Source: Sphingomonadales bacterium
GTDB taxonomy: Bacteria; Bacteroidota; Bacteroidia; Chitinophagales; Chitinophagaceae
DNA length: 64,000 bases
NCBI GenBank assembly: GCA_016872195.1
Contig: VHAT01000002.1
Location: 1-64,000, forward strand
Direction: 5' to 3'
The position numbers and the translations under genes were made by a program. Shown piece after piece: positions 43,670 to 52,176 of the stretch. The notes beneath the pieces were generated by a model, which searched no databases, was not told where the DNA came from, and worked only from the letters and a program-made list of their open reading frames with translations. Every line of letters starts with the position of its first letter. Position 1 is the stretch's first letter.

Positions 43670-45703
43670 TTGATCTCCCCCGCTACCATACAACAGATCA
43701 TGGCAAGAACCGATATCACGGATGTGGTAGGAAGTTTTGTCAAACTAAAAAAGAGAGGCACCAACCTGCTCGGGCTATGCCCTTTTCATAACGAAAAGAC
43801 CCCTTCGTTTACGGTTTCACCTAGCAAAGAGATCTACAAATGCTTCGGATGCGGCAAAAGCGGCAATACGATCAGCTTTGTGATGGAACACGAAAAATAC
43901 AGCTATCCGGAGGCCTTAAAGTGGCTGGCGCAACGATACGGCATTGAGATAGAGGAAAGTTTTATCAACGATGAGCAACGACAACAGCTGCAAACCGCCG
44001 ACAATTTATATGCGCTCAATCAATTTGCTCAACAATTCTTTACCGATCAATTGCATTCTACCGAAGAGGGACAAGACGTCGGCTTGGCCTATTTTCGGGA
44101 GCGTGAATTTTCTGAGTTGATCATTAAGAAATTTCAACTCGGTTATAGTCCTGAACAACGGGATGCTTTTACCAACGCCGCGGTGGCCGCACAATTCAAT
44201 CCAGCGTTGATGATCAAATCGGGATTAGTGGCCAACCGCTACGATCAGCTGAGTGATAATTATCGCGGTCGCGTTATTTTTCCTATCCATAATCACAGTG
44301 GAAAGATATTAGGCTTTGGCGCCCGGACGCTCAAGAAAACCGATACCGCCCCTAAATACATCAATACTCCGGAAAACGAGATCTATGTAAAAAGTAAAAT
44401 CCTATATGGATCATACTTTGCCAGGCAAGCCATTGACAAAGCCAATGAATGTTTGCTGGTAGAGGGGTATACCGATGTGATCTCGCTGCATCAATCCGGT
44501 ATCGAAAATGTGGTTGCCTCCGGGGGAACGGCCCTTACTCCCGATCAGCTTAGGCTTGTAAAAAAATACACGAATAACCTGACCATTATCTACGATGGCG
44601 ATGCCGCCGGCATTAAAGCGGCCTTACGCGGTCTTGATCTGGCCCTCGAAGAAGGATTGCAGGTACAACTGGTGCTGATCCCGGATGGAGAAGATCCTGA
44701 TAGTTATGTTAACAAAGTCGGGGCAGCCGCCTTTCGTGATTTTGTTCAGCAACACAAAAAAGACGTCATCCTTTTTCAACTCGAAGTGGCTATGAAGGAT
44801 GCGGGCACGGACGCCTCAAAAAAAGCGGCCGTGGTCAACCGCATGGCTGAGACCATCTCACGGATAAACAAAGCTGAGGACTTTACAAAGCAACAAGATT
44901 ATATCAAACAGTGTGCTACGGTTTTAAAGATCGACGAAGCCGGCTTGCATACCCTGGTCAACAAATATATACGCGACCGTATACAGGCCCAAGAGAGAAA
45001 GGCAGCACCCCTATCTTCGGTTGTTGTAGAGGAAAACGCACAACGATCGGCAGCCAGTAATTTTGATGATGCGACATTTCTTTTACTATTCAGAGATGAG
45101 TTACAAGAAAAAGAGGTAGCCCGCATCTTGCTGGAATTTGGACACCGCCCCTGGAATGAGCAGCAACGCGTCAGCGACTATATTTTTGAGGAGATCGCCG
45201 ATGAAAGTTTACTGGAAAATGAGGAAGTGCAAAAACTATTTATGGCCTACAAGGCCCTTCGCCAGCAAGGAGAAGACCCAAAGGGCCCACAGTATTTCTT
45301 ACAACACCCCGATCAGCAACTCAGCACCTTGGCGGTATCCTTGATTCAATTTCCGCACGAAGAAAGCACCCGTTGGAAAACAGAATTTAGCCAGAACGCC
45401 GGATACCAGTCTCGTTTATTTGAGCAAGACTACGATCAGTTTATTACCATGCTTGCTGCCGGGCAAGAAAGCTCGTTGCAGCAATTCTTAAAAGCCGAAG
45501 AAGATCGATCTTCCGAGGTGATCTTATCGGCCATTCATTACTTAAAGCTGAGAAAGATCAAAAGAATGTTGCTGGAAAATCAGCAGGACATGGAAAAAAA
45601 TCAAAACACCGAAGACATTGGCGTATTGCTACAAACGCATGAGCACCTTAAACAGATGGAGATAGCGTTGGGAAAACAATCGGGAAGCGTAATTATTCGT
45701 TAG
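43670..45703 (+). CDS. dnaG: DNA primase
   Basis: 677 residues. The start is a TTG at 43670 (MISPATIQQIMARTDITDVV), which reproduces the canonical DnaG N-terminus; the first ATG, ten codons later, would cut it. The CHC2 zinc finger (LCPFHNEKTPSF, YKCFGCGKSG) precedes the polymerase core (KYINTPENEIYVKS) and the TOPRIM domain (LLVEGYTDVISLHQSG, IIYDGDAAGIKAALRGLD). The C-terminal helicase-binding part is divergent. It makes RNA primers for replication. Downstream of the GMC pair by 36 bases, convergent with a DUF3052-like gene (11-base overlap). Confidence 0.95.
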   Translation: MISPATIQQIMARTDITDVVGSFVKLKKRGTNLLGLCPFHNEKTPSFTVSPSKEIYKCFGCGKSGNTISFVMEHEKYSYPEALKWLAQRYGIEIEESFINDEQRQQLQTADNLYALNQFAQQFFTDQLHSTEEGQDVGLAYFREREFSELIIKKFQLGYSPEQRDAFTNAAVAAQFNPALMIKSGLVANRYDQLSDNYRGRVIFPIHNHSGKILGFGARTLKKTDTAPKYINTPENEIYVKSKILYGSYFARQAIDKANECLLVEGYTDVISLHQSGIENVVASGGTALTPDQLRLVKKYTNNLTIIYDGDAAGIKAALRGLDLALEEGLQVQLVLIPDGEDPDSYVNKVGAAAFRDFVQQHKKDVILFQLEVAMKDAGTDASKKAAVVNRMAETISRINKAEDFTKQQDYIKQCATVLKIDEAGLHTLVNKYIRDRIQAQERKAAPLSSVVVEENAQRSAASNFDDATFLLLFRDELQEKEVARILLEFGHRPWNEQQRVSDYIFEEIADESLLENEEVQKLFMAYKALRQQGEDPKGPQYFLQHPDQQLSTLAVSLIQFPHEESTRWKTEFSQNAGYQSRLFEQDYDQFITMLAAGQESSLQQFLKAEEDRSSEVILSAIHYLKLRKIKRMLLENQQDMEKNQNTEDIGVLLQTHEHLKQMEIALGKQSGSVIIR

Positions 45704-46097
45704 TTACCGCCACTTCGCAACGTGTAAAGCGCAGCGCACTCCACACATGATCAAGTTCTACCCTGTCGATGCTTTCGTAACCACCACCGGTCAGCTGATT
45801 CCAACTGGTTTCGCGATTTAGATCGGTAACGATCTTGGAGGTACTCTTGGGATAGGCCACCCAGAACTTAGAATTATTCTTTAAAGAGGGCATCACATCT
45901 CTCAGAATACCATTGAGTTGATTCTCGTTTACGGCAAACACAAGCGCAAAGTCGATTTTTCTGCTTTTTAAAAGCGGGGTCATGTTCTTCGCAAAAGAGA
46001 GCTTACTAAACTGCTTTTCGATAGAAGAAGGAAGACCCTGTATCAGGAGGTTTTTCTCATCAGCTAATTGCAGTTTATCAAACAGGGTCTGTGACAT
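45693..46097 (-). CDS. DUF3052-like small protein
   Basis: 134 residues from ATG 46097; a TTG two codons earlier is an alternative. No signal or membrane segment. The pattern LLIQGLPSSIEKQF, DFALVFAVNENQLNGILRDVMPSLK, KFWVAYPKSTSKI and SWNQLTGGGYESI resembles the DUF3052 group, but I am not certain of the assignment and no function is known. It overlaps the dnaG end by 11 bases and is preceded by a T5ACCC/GGGTA5 hairpin. Confidence 0.7.
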   Translation of the reverse strand: MSQTLFDKLQLADEKNLLIQGLPSSIEKQFSKLSFAKNMTPLLKSRKIDFALVFAVNENQLNGILRDVMPSLKNNSKFWVAYPKSTSKIVTDLNRETSWNQLTGGGYESIDRVELDHVWSALRFTRCEVAVTNE

Positions 46098-46132
46098 AGG
46101 CAAAAGTTTAGCAGGATCATAAAGGTAACGAA

Positions 46133-46156
46133 TTTTTACCCTTTTTTGGGTAAAAA
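46133..46156. repeat. Palindromic stem-loop between plsY and the DUF3052-like gene
   Basis: TTTTTACCC-TTTTTT-GGGTAAAAA, a nine-base perfect inverted repeat. It could terminate plsY transcripts or act as an operator of the downstream gene; neither strand has a clear extra T-run beyond the stem. Confidence 0.5.
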
Positions 46157-46227
46157 AACAGACTAAACCAGGGCAAAAATTGAAAGAAAAGCAAGTGGAG
46201 CTTTGAAAATCAGCTAATTAAATATGT

Positions 46228-46878
46228 CTACTTTTTTTGTTGCTCCCTACGACGATCACGTCCTTTTAGGATTGGTAATTTTCCCTCTTTTCCCTTCAGT
46301 AAACGGCCTATATTTTTTTGATGCATGATCAATATCAGCAGCGCAACCGTAATAGCAAAGACCCTGTATAAGGGATTCTCTACGTTAAAGACCACCAAGA
46401 TAAAGATCGGAAAACTAATGCCCGCCAATATGCTACTGAGCGATACAAAGCGAGTCAAAAAAAGAACTAGTGAAAATATCGTTACACAACTGACGGCCGT
46501 AATGGGAGAGATACCTAGTACCATACCAAAAATGGTGGCCACTCCTTTACCGCCTCTAAAATCGGCCCAAATCGGAAAGATATGTCCTAACACGGCCGCC
46601 AATCCTAACAAGGTCTGTACATTTTGAAGAGCCATCTCGGTATCGGCAAACTCAGGCAACAAGTGTGCAAGTTGTACGGCCAATACCCCTTTGAGTGTAT
46701 CGACGATCATGACAAAAGTTCCCCACTTGGGCCCCAACACACGATATACATTGGTAGCCCCAGCATTGCCGCTCCCATACTCTCGAATATCGATGTTAAA
46801 AAATTGTCGGCTAACGAACAGCGCCGTGGGAATACTACCCAAGAGGTAGGAAATCAATAAAAGAGTAAATAGGCTCAT
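46228..46878 (-). CDS. plsY: Acyl-phosphate glycerol-3-phosphate acyltransferase
   Basis: 216 residues from ATG 46878 (MSLFTLLLISYLLGSIPTA). The track start, a TTG at 46896, falls inside the -7 box and cannot be used. Integral membrane protein with about five helices; REYGSGNAGATNVYR, WADFRGGKGVATIFG and ILIMHQKNIGRLLKGKE are the three conserved catalytic/binding stretches of PlsY. It makes lysophosphatidic acid from acyl-phosphate. The tail is basic. Downstream of prmA by 33 bases but with its own promoter. Confidence 0.93.
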   Translation of the reverse strand: MSLFTLLLISYLLGSIPTALFVSRQFFNIDIREYGSGNAGATNVYRVLGPKWGTFVMIVDTLKGVLAVQLAHLLPEFADTEMALQNVQTLLGLAAVLGHIFPIWADFRGGKGVATIFGMVLGISPITAVSCVTIFSLVLFLTRFVSLSSILAGISFPIFILVVFNVENPLYRVFAITVALLILIMHQKNIGRLLKGKEGKLPILKGRDRRREQQKK

Positions 46879-46893
46879 TTGTAATTGACTTAA

Positions 46894-46901
46894 CAAAAAT
46901 A
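46894..46901 (-). promoter_or_regulatory. -7 box TATTTTTG of plsY
   Basis: Exact TAnnTTTG, 15 bases before the plsY ATG and just past the prmA stop. Confidence 0.55.
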
Positions 46902-46911
46902 TGACAATTTG

Positions 46912-47730
46912 TTAATATGCCACCCTGAGCAAGCCCCAGCCATTGAGGGCTTCAGCAGAAAGGATTCTTAGCTGTAATTGAGCGCATAGGGATCGTAATT
47001 CCACTAAATCTTCTACCAGCAATCCACTTAGTAGGAGTTGTCCTCCAGGTTCGAGCAAACTGACAAGAGAGGATAAATATTGCTTAATAATAAAGGTGTT
47101 GATGTTAGCTAAAATTATGTCAAACGTACCATGATCGGGTAATTGATCTGACAAATGCAGCTCAATATGCTTACACTCGTTGGTTTCGATATTTTCTGCC
47201 GCATTGTCGATACTCCATGTATCATTATCAATGGCCACTATTTGCTTAGCCCCTAATTTCTCGGCCAGTATAGCCAGAATACCCGTACCCGTTCCAAAGT
47301 CAAAGACCTTCTTTTGATCCCATTGTAATTTGCTCATCTCCGTTGCCATCAAGCGCGTAGTGGCATGATGCCCGGTACCAAAACTCATTTTGGGGGTGAT
47401 CACGATCTCATGGCTTGCTTTACCCCACACAGGATGAAATGCCGCTCGGATATGTAAGAACGATTCGATTGTTACGGGATCGAAATTTGACTCCCACTGC
47501 TGGTTCCAATTCGTGGCCTGCAGTTCGTTTATGCGCATGGATACCGAATGATGATGGGCGACCTCGCTTGCCACGGCAATATCAAATTGAGCGCTGGGAA
47601 TATACGCACGTAGTTCACTAGGTGCTTCTTCAAATCCTTCATATCCCTGCTCCGAGAGGGCCGCGATCAGCATATCGGACTGCTCGGTGGTGAGTGGCGA
47701 AAAAATGAGTTCGGTAAAGGATCCTGTCAT
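46912..47730 (-). CDS. prmA: Ribosomal protein L11 methyltransferase
   Basis: 272 residues. SAM-binding class I methyltransferase that trimethylates L11. N-terminal substrate domain (ELIFSPLTTEQSDMLIAAL, GFEEAPSELRAYIPS), then FGTGHHATTRLMATEM, VFDFGTGTGILAILAEKLGA (motif I) and FDIILANINTFIIKQYL (active-site NxN region). The ATG follows immediately after the U-tract of the pnp terminator, with no room for a promoter, so expression depends on read-through or an unseen start within pnp. Confidence 0.93.
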   Translation of the reverse strand: MTGSFTELIFSPLTTEQSDMLIAALSEQGYEGFEEAPSELRAYIPSAQFDIAVASEVAHHHSVSMRINELQATNWNQQWESNFDPVTIESFLHIRAAFHPVWGKASHEIVITPKMSFGTGHHATTRLMATEMSKLQWDQKKVFDFGTGTGILAILAEKLGAKQIVAIDNDTWSIDNAAENIETNECKHIELHLSDQLPDHGTFDIILANINTFIIKQYLSSLVSLLEPGGQLLLSGLLVEDLVELRSLCAQLQLRILSAEALNGWGLLRVAY

Positions 47731-47754
47731 AAAAAAAACCCTGCTAAGGCAGGG
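47731..47754 (-). terminator. Terminator of pnp, abutting the prmA start codon
   Basis: Read leftward, CCCTGC-CTTA-GCAGGG is followed by eight T residues and then directly by ATG of prmA. The hairpin is 24 bases past the pnp stop. Confidence 0.8.
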
Positions 47755-47778
47755 CTTGAAATTTGATTAGTGAACCAC

Positions 47779-49941
47779 TCAGGCATTTTCCTCAGGCCCT
47801 TGCTGATCGGGTCTAGGGATCAACGCTTTGCGGGAAAGCTTGAACTTACCGGATTTAGGATCGGTGCCGATCAACTTCACCTTCATGGCATCTCCCTCTT
47901 TGACCAGCCCGTCGAGTGTTTCCAGTCGTTTCCAGCTGACCTCACTGATATGGACCAATCCCTGTTTACCAGGTAAAAATTCTACGAAAGCACCAAAGGG
48001 CATAATCGATTTAACGACAGCATCGTATGTGTCACCGATCTGAGGAACAGCTACTATTCCTTTAATCCACGAAACGGCTTTTTCAACACCCTCTTTGTTG
48101 ACACTGAATATGCTCACTTCTCCTCTATTGTTGATCTCTTCAAGCGTAATGGTGGTACCGGTCTCGCGTTGGATCTCTTGGATCACTTTACCACCGGGCC
48201 CAATGACAGCACCAATGAACTCTTTGTCGATAAAGAGTTTCACCATGCGGGGGGCATGCGGCTTCACTTCTTCTCTAGAAGCGGGGATACAGTTGTACAT
48301 AGCATCCAAGATGTGCAAACGACCGCGACGAGCCTGATCGAGTGCTTTGCGCATGACCTCCATCTTAAGACCATCTACCTTAATATCCATTTGTACGCCG
48401 CATATTCCGTCGCGTGTACCCGTTACTTTAAAGTCCATATCACCCAAGTGATCCTCATCCCCTAAGATATCGGTTAAGATAGCATACTTGTCGCCTTTGG
48501 TAATCAGTCCCATGGCTACACCGGATACGTGCTTAGGAGTACCCACACCGGCATCCATCAAAGCCAAAGAACCGGCGCAGACAGTAGCCATCGAAGAAGA
48601 ACCATTTGACTCTAAAATATCACTGACCACCCGAACCGTATAGGGAAAGTCGCCAGATGGCATCATCTGCTTCAATGAGCGTTGTGCTAAGTTTCCATGT
48701 CCCACTTCTCGGCGGCTCTGTCCACGCATCATCTTTACCTCACCGGTAGAAAACGGAGGGAAATTATAGTGGAGATAAAATTTTGAGTCAACGGATTTGG
48801 CTGCGCTCTCGACCAAGAGCTCATCCATGGGCGTACCTAACGTAACGGTAGTAAGCGATTGGGTCTCCCCTCGTGTAAACAATGAGGAACCATGGGGAGA
48901 AGGCAATACGTCTACTTCCATATCGAGCGGGCGAACGGTTTCGAGGTCGCGTCCATCTAGTCGCACTTTTTCGTTTACTATCATGTCTCTGACCACATCG
49001 TACTGAAGGTCGCCGTAGTAAGTAGAGGCCAACTTCTTGGTAAGATCAGGTAAGCTCTCCGTATCGGAGAGACCAGCTTCTTTTTTCAGATAGCTCATCA
49101 ACTCGGTCTTGATGGCATCAAAGCGATCGGAGCGTTCGTGCTTGCTATGACGACCCTTCGCCACTTCGTATACTTTTGGCTGGGCAAATGCATATACCTT
49201 TTGCTTCAAGGCCTCGTCAGAAGCCGGCTTGGTGTAATCTCTTTTTGAGGTAACACCCGCGAGTTGTCTTAATTCATGCTGTGCCTTTACTTGGACGCGT
49301 ATGGCATCATGGGCCAGCTCAAGCACTTTACAAAGATCTTCTTCGCTACACTCCTTAGCTTCTCCTTCTACCATCATCAAATTCTTCTCCGTGGCAGCCA
49401 CAATAAAGTCCATATCGGATTTTTCCATTTGACTGCGCGTCGGGTTGATAATGAAAGAACCCTCTACTCGAGATACGCGCACCTCCGAGATAATCTCTTT
49501 GATGGGAATATCAGATACGGCCAAGGCGGCAGAAGCAGCCAAACAGGCCAATGCATCTGGCATGATCTCAGGATCGCTGGAAATAAGAGTAACCAATACC
49601 TGCACATCACAGAAGTAATCTTCGGGGAACAAGGGACGAAGAGCGCGATCGATCAAGCGGCTGGTCAACACCTCATAATCATTGAGCTTGGCCTCGCGCT
49701 TAAAGAACGATCCGGGAATACGGCCGGCGGCAGCAAATTTTTCCTGATAGTCTACTGTCAGGGGAAAAAAGCTTTGCCCTTCTTTGGGCTCGCGGTTAGC
49801 CACTACCGTGGCCAGTAGCATACAATTACCGATAGATACGGTAACGGCACCATCGGCCTGGCGAGCCAAGCGTCCGGTTTCAATAGTAACGATACGGCCT
49901 TGACCGATATCGAACTGTTTACGAATAGGTTGTTGTAACAT
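47779..49941 (-). CDS. pnp: Polyribonucleotide nucleotidyltransferase
   Basis: 720 residues. Two RNase PH domains joined by a helical segment (first: VTIETGRLARQADGAVTVS; second: DVLPSPHGSSLFTRGETQS with the phosphate-site residues), then a KH domain (VIGPGGKVIQEIQRETGTTITLEE, about 575-635) and an S1 domain (GDTYDAVVKSIMPFGAFVEF, about 645-705). It degrades RNA from the 3' end with phosphate. Linked to rpsO as in most bacteria. Confidence 0.97.
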   Translation of the reverse strand: MLQQPIRKQFDIGQGRIVTIETGRLARQADGAVTVSIGNCMLLATVVANREPKEGQSFFPLTVDYQEKFAAAGRIPGSFFKREAKLNDYEVLTSRLIDRALRPLFPEDYFCDVQVLVTLISSDPEIMPDALACLAASAALAVSDIPIKEIISEVRVSRVEGSFIINPTRSQMEKSDMDFIVAATEKNLMMVEGEAKECSEEDLCKVLELAHDAIRVQVKAQHELRQLAGVTSKRDYTKPASDEALKQKVYAFAQPKVYEVAKGRHSKHERSDRFDAIKTELMSYLKKEAGLSDTESLPDLTKKLASTYYGDLQYDVVRDMIVNEKVRLDGRDLETVRPLDMEVDVLPSPHGSSLFTRGETQSLTTVTLGTPMDELLVESAAKSVDSKFYLHYNFPPFSTGEVKMMRGQSRREVGHGNLAQRSLKQMMPSGDFPYTVRVVSDILESNGSSSMATVCAGSLALMDAGVGTPKHVSGVAMGLITKGDKYAILTDILGDEDHLGDMDFKVTGTRDGICGVQMDIKVDGLKMEVMRKALDQARRGRLHILDAMYNCIPASREEVKPHAPRMVKLFIDKEFIGAVIGPGGKVIQEIQRETGTTITLEEINNRGEVSIFSVNKEGVEKAVSWIKGIVAVPQIGDTYDAVVKSIMPFGAFVEFLPGKQGLVHISEVSWKRLETLDGLVKEGDAMKVKLIGTDPKSGKFKLSRKALIPRPDQQGPEENA

Positions 49942-49954
49942 ATACGATTTTTAG

Positions 49955-50036
49955 GAGACGACGTCTCAGTTATAAAAAGTAAAAGGGAAAAGGAATCCGC
50001 AGCAAGAATTACATTCACCTCGATCAAGACGATCGA
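49955..50036 (-). promoter_or_regulatory. rpsO-pnp intergenic stem-loops
   Basis: The 129-base gap holds two small inverted repeats: TCGATC-AAGAC-GATCGA (50020-50036) and GAGACG-A-CGTCTC (49955-49967), the latter 14 bases before the pnp ATG. In E. coli this gap holds processing sites that control pnp; these may be counterparts but are short. Confidence 0.3.
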
Positions 50037-50070
50037 ACGAAAAATTGATCACTACGAAAAAACCAGTAAA

Positions 50071-50340
50071 TTATTTTCTGATTCCCAACTGCTCGATCAG
50101 CTTACGATAACCGCTAAGGTTATGCTTTTGCAGGTAGTTCAGAAGACGTTTACGCTTACCGACCAGTTGCATAAGGCCCCGGTGAGTAGAGAAGTCTTTC
50201 TTGTTGGTCTGAAGATGATCGCTGATCTGGCTGATCCGCTCGGTGAGCAGAGCGATCTGTCCCTCGATGGAACCGGTATTCTTGGCCGTACCGGCATACT
50301 GAGAGATGATAGTGGCTTTTTTTTCTTTTGCTAGAGGCAT
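50071..50340 (-). CDS. rpsO: Small-subunit ribosomal protein uS15
   Basis: 89 residues, standard length: MPLAKEKKATIISQYA, NTGSIEGQIALLTERISQISDHLQTNKKD, GLMQLVGKRKRLLNYLQKHNLSGYRKLIEQLGIRK. It binds 16S rRNA at the central-domain three-way junction. First gene of the rpsO-pnp unit, with a consensus promoter upstream. Confidence 0.97.
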   Translation of the reverse strand: MPLAKEKKATIISQYAGTAKNTGSIEGQIALLTERISQISDHLQTNKKDFSTHRGLMQLVGKRKRLLNYLQKHNLSGYRKLIEQLGIRK

Positions 50341-50394
50341 CTTGTTGATTTTTAATTTTTCATCCGATTATCTGATTCATCCGACATCAGGGCG

Positions 50395-50424
50395 CAAAGC
50401 TATGCAAACTAGTCGAAATAGCAA
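50395..50424 (-). promoter_or_regulatory. Promoter of rpsO: TTG-N19-TAGCTTTG
   Basis: The best complete promoter in the window: -7 box TAGCTTTG (50395-50402) and a TTG (50422-50424) 19 bases upstream, as in the Bacteroidota TTTG-N19-TAnnTTTG consensus. Leader of about 50 bases. Confidence 0.65.
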
Positions 50425-50487
50425 GGTTTTAGGAGCTATTTTTTTGAATTTTAGGGCCTGTTTACCCTTGATTATCAGCCGATAGCT

Positions 50488-50495
50488 TAGTTTTG
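50488..50495 (+). promoter_or_regulatory. -7 box TAGTTTTG of miaE
   Basis: Exact TAnnTTTG ending six bases before the ATG at 50502. The track start (TTG 50493) lies within the box. Confidence 0.55.
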
Positions 50496-50501
50496 GGGGT
50501 G

Positions 50502-51107
50502 ATGCTTTCTTCTGATACGAAAACCATTTTGCGCTTACAATTGCCAACGGATCCCCGTTGGGTCAATCTGGCTGCCCTATCGCTCGAAGATATCCTGACC
50601 GATCATGCGTATTGCGAGCAAAAGGCAGCAACCACTTGTATATCCCTGATCCAACGTTACTCCGGCTATGAAATGATCGTAGAGGAATTGTCCCCTATCG
50701 TTACAGAAGAATGGGGCCATTTTAGGGCGGTGCTGGCCGAATTGAAAAAAAGAGGATTGAAGTTGGGCAAACAACGAAAAGACCTTTATGTAAACGCGCT
50801 ACTCGACTTTCAACAAAAAGGAGGCGATCTGGAGGGCAGGATGCTCGATCAATTATTGACAATGGCCCTAATTGAAGCGCGCAGTTGCGAGCGGTTTAAA
50901 CGACTCAGCGAGGGGCTCGAAGATGCCTATCTTCGAAAATTCTATCGAAAATTCATGGAGAGCGAGGCAGGTCACTACACCTTATTCATCAAATTGGCCG
51001 ATCATTACATCGATAAGCAAATAGTGAGAAAAAGGTGGAAGGAATGGCTTCAGCATGAATCTACGGTGATCGCCTCATTGGAAGTTCGAGGAGATCGCAT
51101 ACACTAA
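50502..51107 (+). CDS. miaE: tRNA 2-methylthio-N6-isopentenyl-adenosine-37 hydroxylase
   Basis: 201 residues from ATG 50502. Ferritin-like di-iron monooxygenase that hydroxylates the isoprenoid side chain of ms2i6A37 in tRNAs reading U-starting codons. Iron ligands sit in YCEQKAATTCISL, EEWGHFRAVLAELKKRG, ALIEARSCERFK and MESEAGHYTLFIKLA. MiaA and MiaB, which make its substrate, are not in the window. It is followed by the NahK-like gene after one base, an operon of unrelated functions by present knowledge. Confidence 0.92.
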   Translation: MLSSDTKTILRLQLPTDPRWVNLAALSLEDILTDHAYCEQKAATTCISLIQRYSGYEMIVEELSPIVTEEWGHFRAVLAELKKRGLKLGKQRKDLYVNALLDFQQKGGDLEGRMLDQLLTMALIEARSCERFKRLSEGLEDAYLRKFYRKFMESEAGHYTLFIKLADHYIDKQIVRKRWKEWLQHESTVIASLEVRGDRIH

Positions 51108-51108
51108 T

Positions 51109-52176
51109 ATGAACAGCCCACTTATTACCGAGGCCATTGAGGCCCTATTGGGTACGTCTAAACAGATACCCTATACCCGTATCAGCGATGGACTGATCAA
51201 CTACTCGTTTTACATAGCGCATCCAGCGGGCCAACGTTTTTTTTTACAACAGATCAACAAAACTGTTTTTACCCAGCCAGAACACATCATCGGTAATCTG
51301 CAATTGATCTACCAGGCCTTGCAAGATCGAAATTCCGCAGCCCTGATAGCCAAGCCTATTTCATTTTTGAATGGCCATTCAGTTTTCTGCGATTCTTCGG
51401 GTGAATATTGGCGTGCTGCCGATCATATTGCCTCCAAAACCTTTCACCAAGCTGAGTATCCCGATCAAATAAAGCAAGCTGTAAAAAGTTTTGCTGATTT
51501 TACCAGGACCCTCTCCGATCTGGATGTGCGCTTGCTGCAGCCTACCTTGGTTGGTTTTCATGATCTCTCCTTACGCTATGATCAATTTTTAGTAGCCATC
51601 GAACAAGGTCTTCCCGAGCGCATTCGCGAGTCAGAAGCCCTGATCGAGGCCCTGCTGCATCGCGAGAACTATGTTACGCTCTATAAAGAGATCAGTAATT
51701 CCCCGCAGGATTTTAAACAAAGAGTAATGCATCACGATGCGAAACTCAGCAACTTGCTCTTTGATCAGGCAGGAAAAAAAGTATTAGCGATCGCCGATCT
51801 GGATACCACTATGCCTGGCTATTTCTTTTCAGACCTGGGTGACATGATCCGATCGATGGTAGCTTCTTGCGACGAAAATAGCGGAAACTCCAAAAAGGTT
51901 AATGCCATACCGGCATCGTATGAAATGCTCTACCAAAACTACGTACTTACCCTGCAAGATCAATGGACCCGGGCAGAGCAGTCCTTACTACATAGCGCAG
52001 GATTGTTGATGATCTACATGCAGTCTCTTCGCTTTATAACGGATCATTTGAATGGTGATCTGTATTATCAACTTCAAAGACCGGGACAAAATAAAGAGAG
52101 AGCCCTCCATCAATACGACTTACTTTGCTCGCTAGAAGAATTGCTTAAAGGGAAATACCAATTTAGTCTTCGCTAA
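51109..52176 (+). CDS. Phosphotransferase of the APH / N-acetylhexosamine 1-kinase type
   Basis: 355 residues, protein-kinase-like APH fold. RISDGLINYSFYI and FFLQQINKTVF form the nucleotide-binding lobe, HHDAKLSNLLFD is the catalytic Brenner motif and AIADLDTTMPGY the metal-binding motif. The overall pattern (FLQQIN, then HDAKLSNLL, then DLDT) resembles NahK-type sugar kinases that phosphorylate N-acetylhexosamines rather than antibiotic kinases. Substrate is inferred. Its stop interlocks with that of the convergent GSCFA gene (CTAA at 52173-52176). Confidence 0.8.
   Translation: MNSPLITEAIEALLGTSKQIPYTRISDGLINYSFYIAHPAGQRFFLQQINKTVFTQPEHIIGNLQLIYQALQDRNSAALIAKPISFLNGHSVFCDSSGEYWRAADHIASKTFHQAEYPDQIKQAVKSFADFTRTLSDLDVRLLQPTLVGFHDLSLRYDQFLVAIEQGLPERIRESEALIEALLHRENYVTLYKEISNSPQDFKQRVMHHDAKLSNLLFDQAGKKVLAIADLDTTMPGYFFSDLGDMIRSMVASCDENSGNSKKVNAIPASYEMLYQNYVLTLQDQWTRAEQSLLHSAGLLMIYMQSLRFITDHLNGDLYYQLQRPGQNKERALHQYDLLCSLEELLKGKYQFSLR

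Noticed and set aside
49276-49818. 180-residue plus-strand ORF opposite pnp
   Set aside because: Lies entirely within the pnp coding region on the opposite strand and has no family features.
51109-52176. Antibiotic (aminoglycoside) kinase
   Set aside because: Shares only the general APH fold; motif pattern is closer to NahK-like sugar kinases and there is no resistance context.
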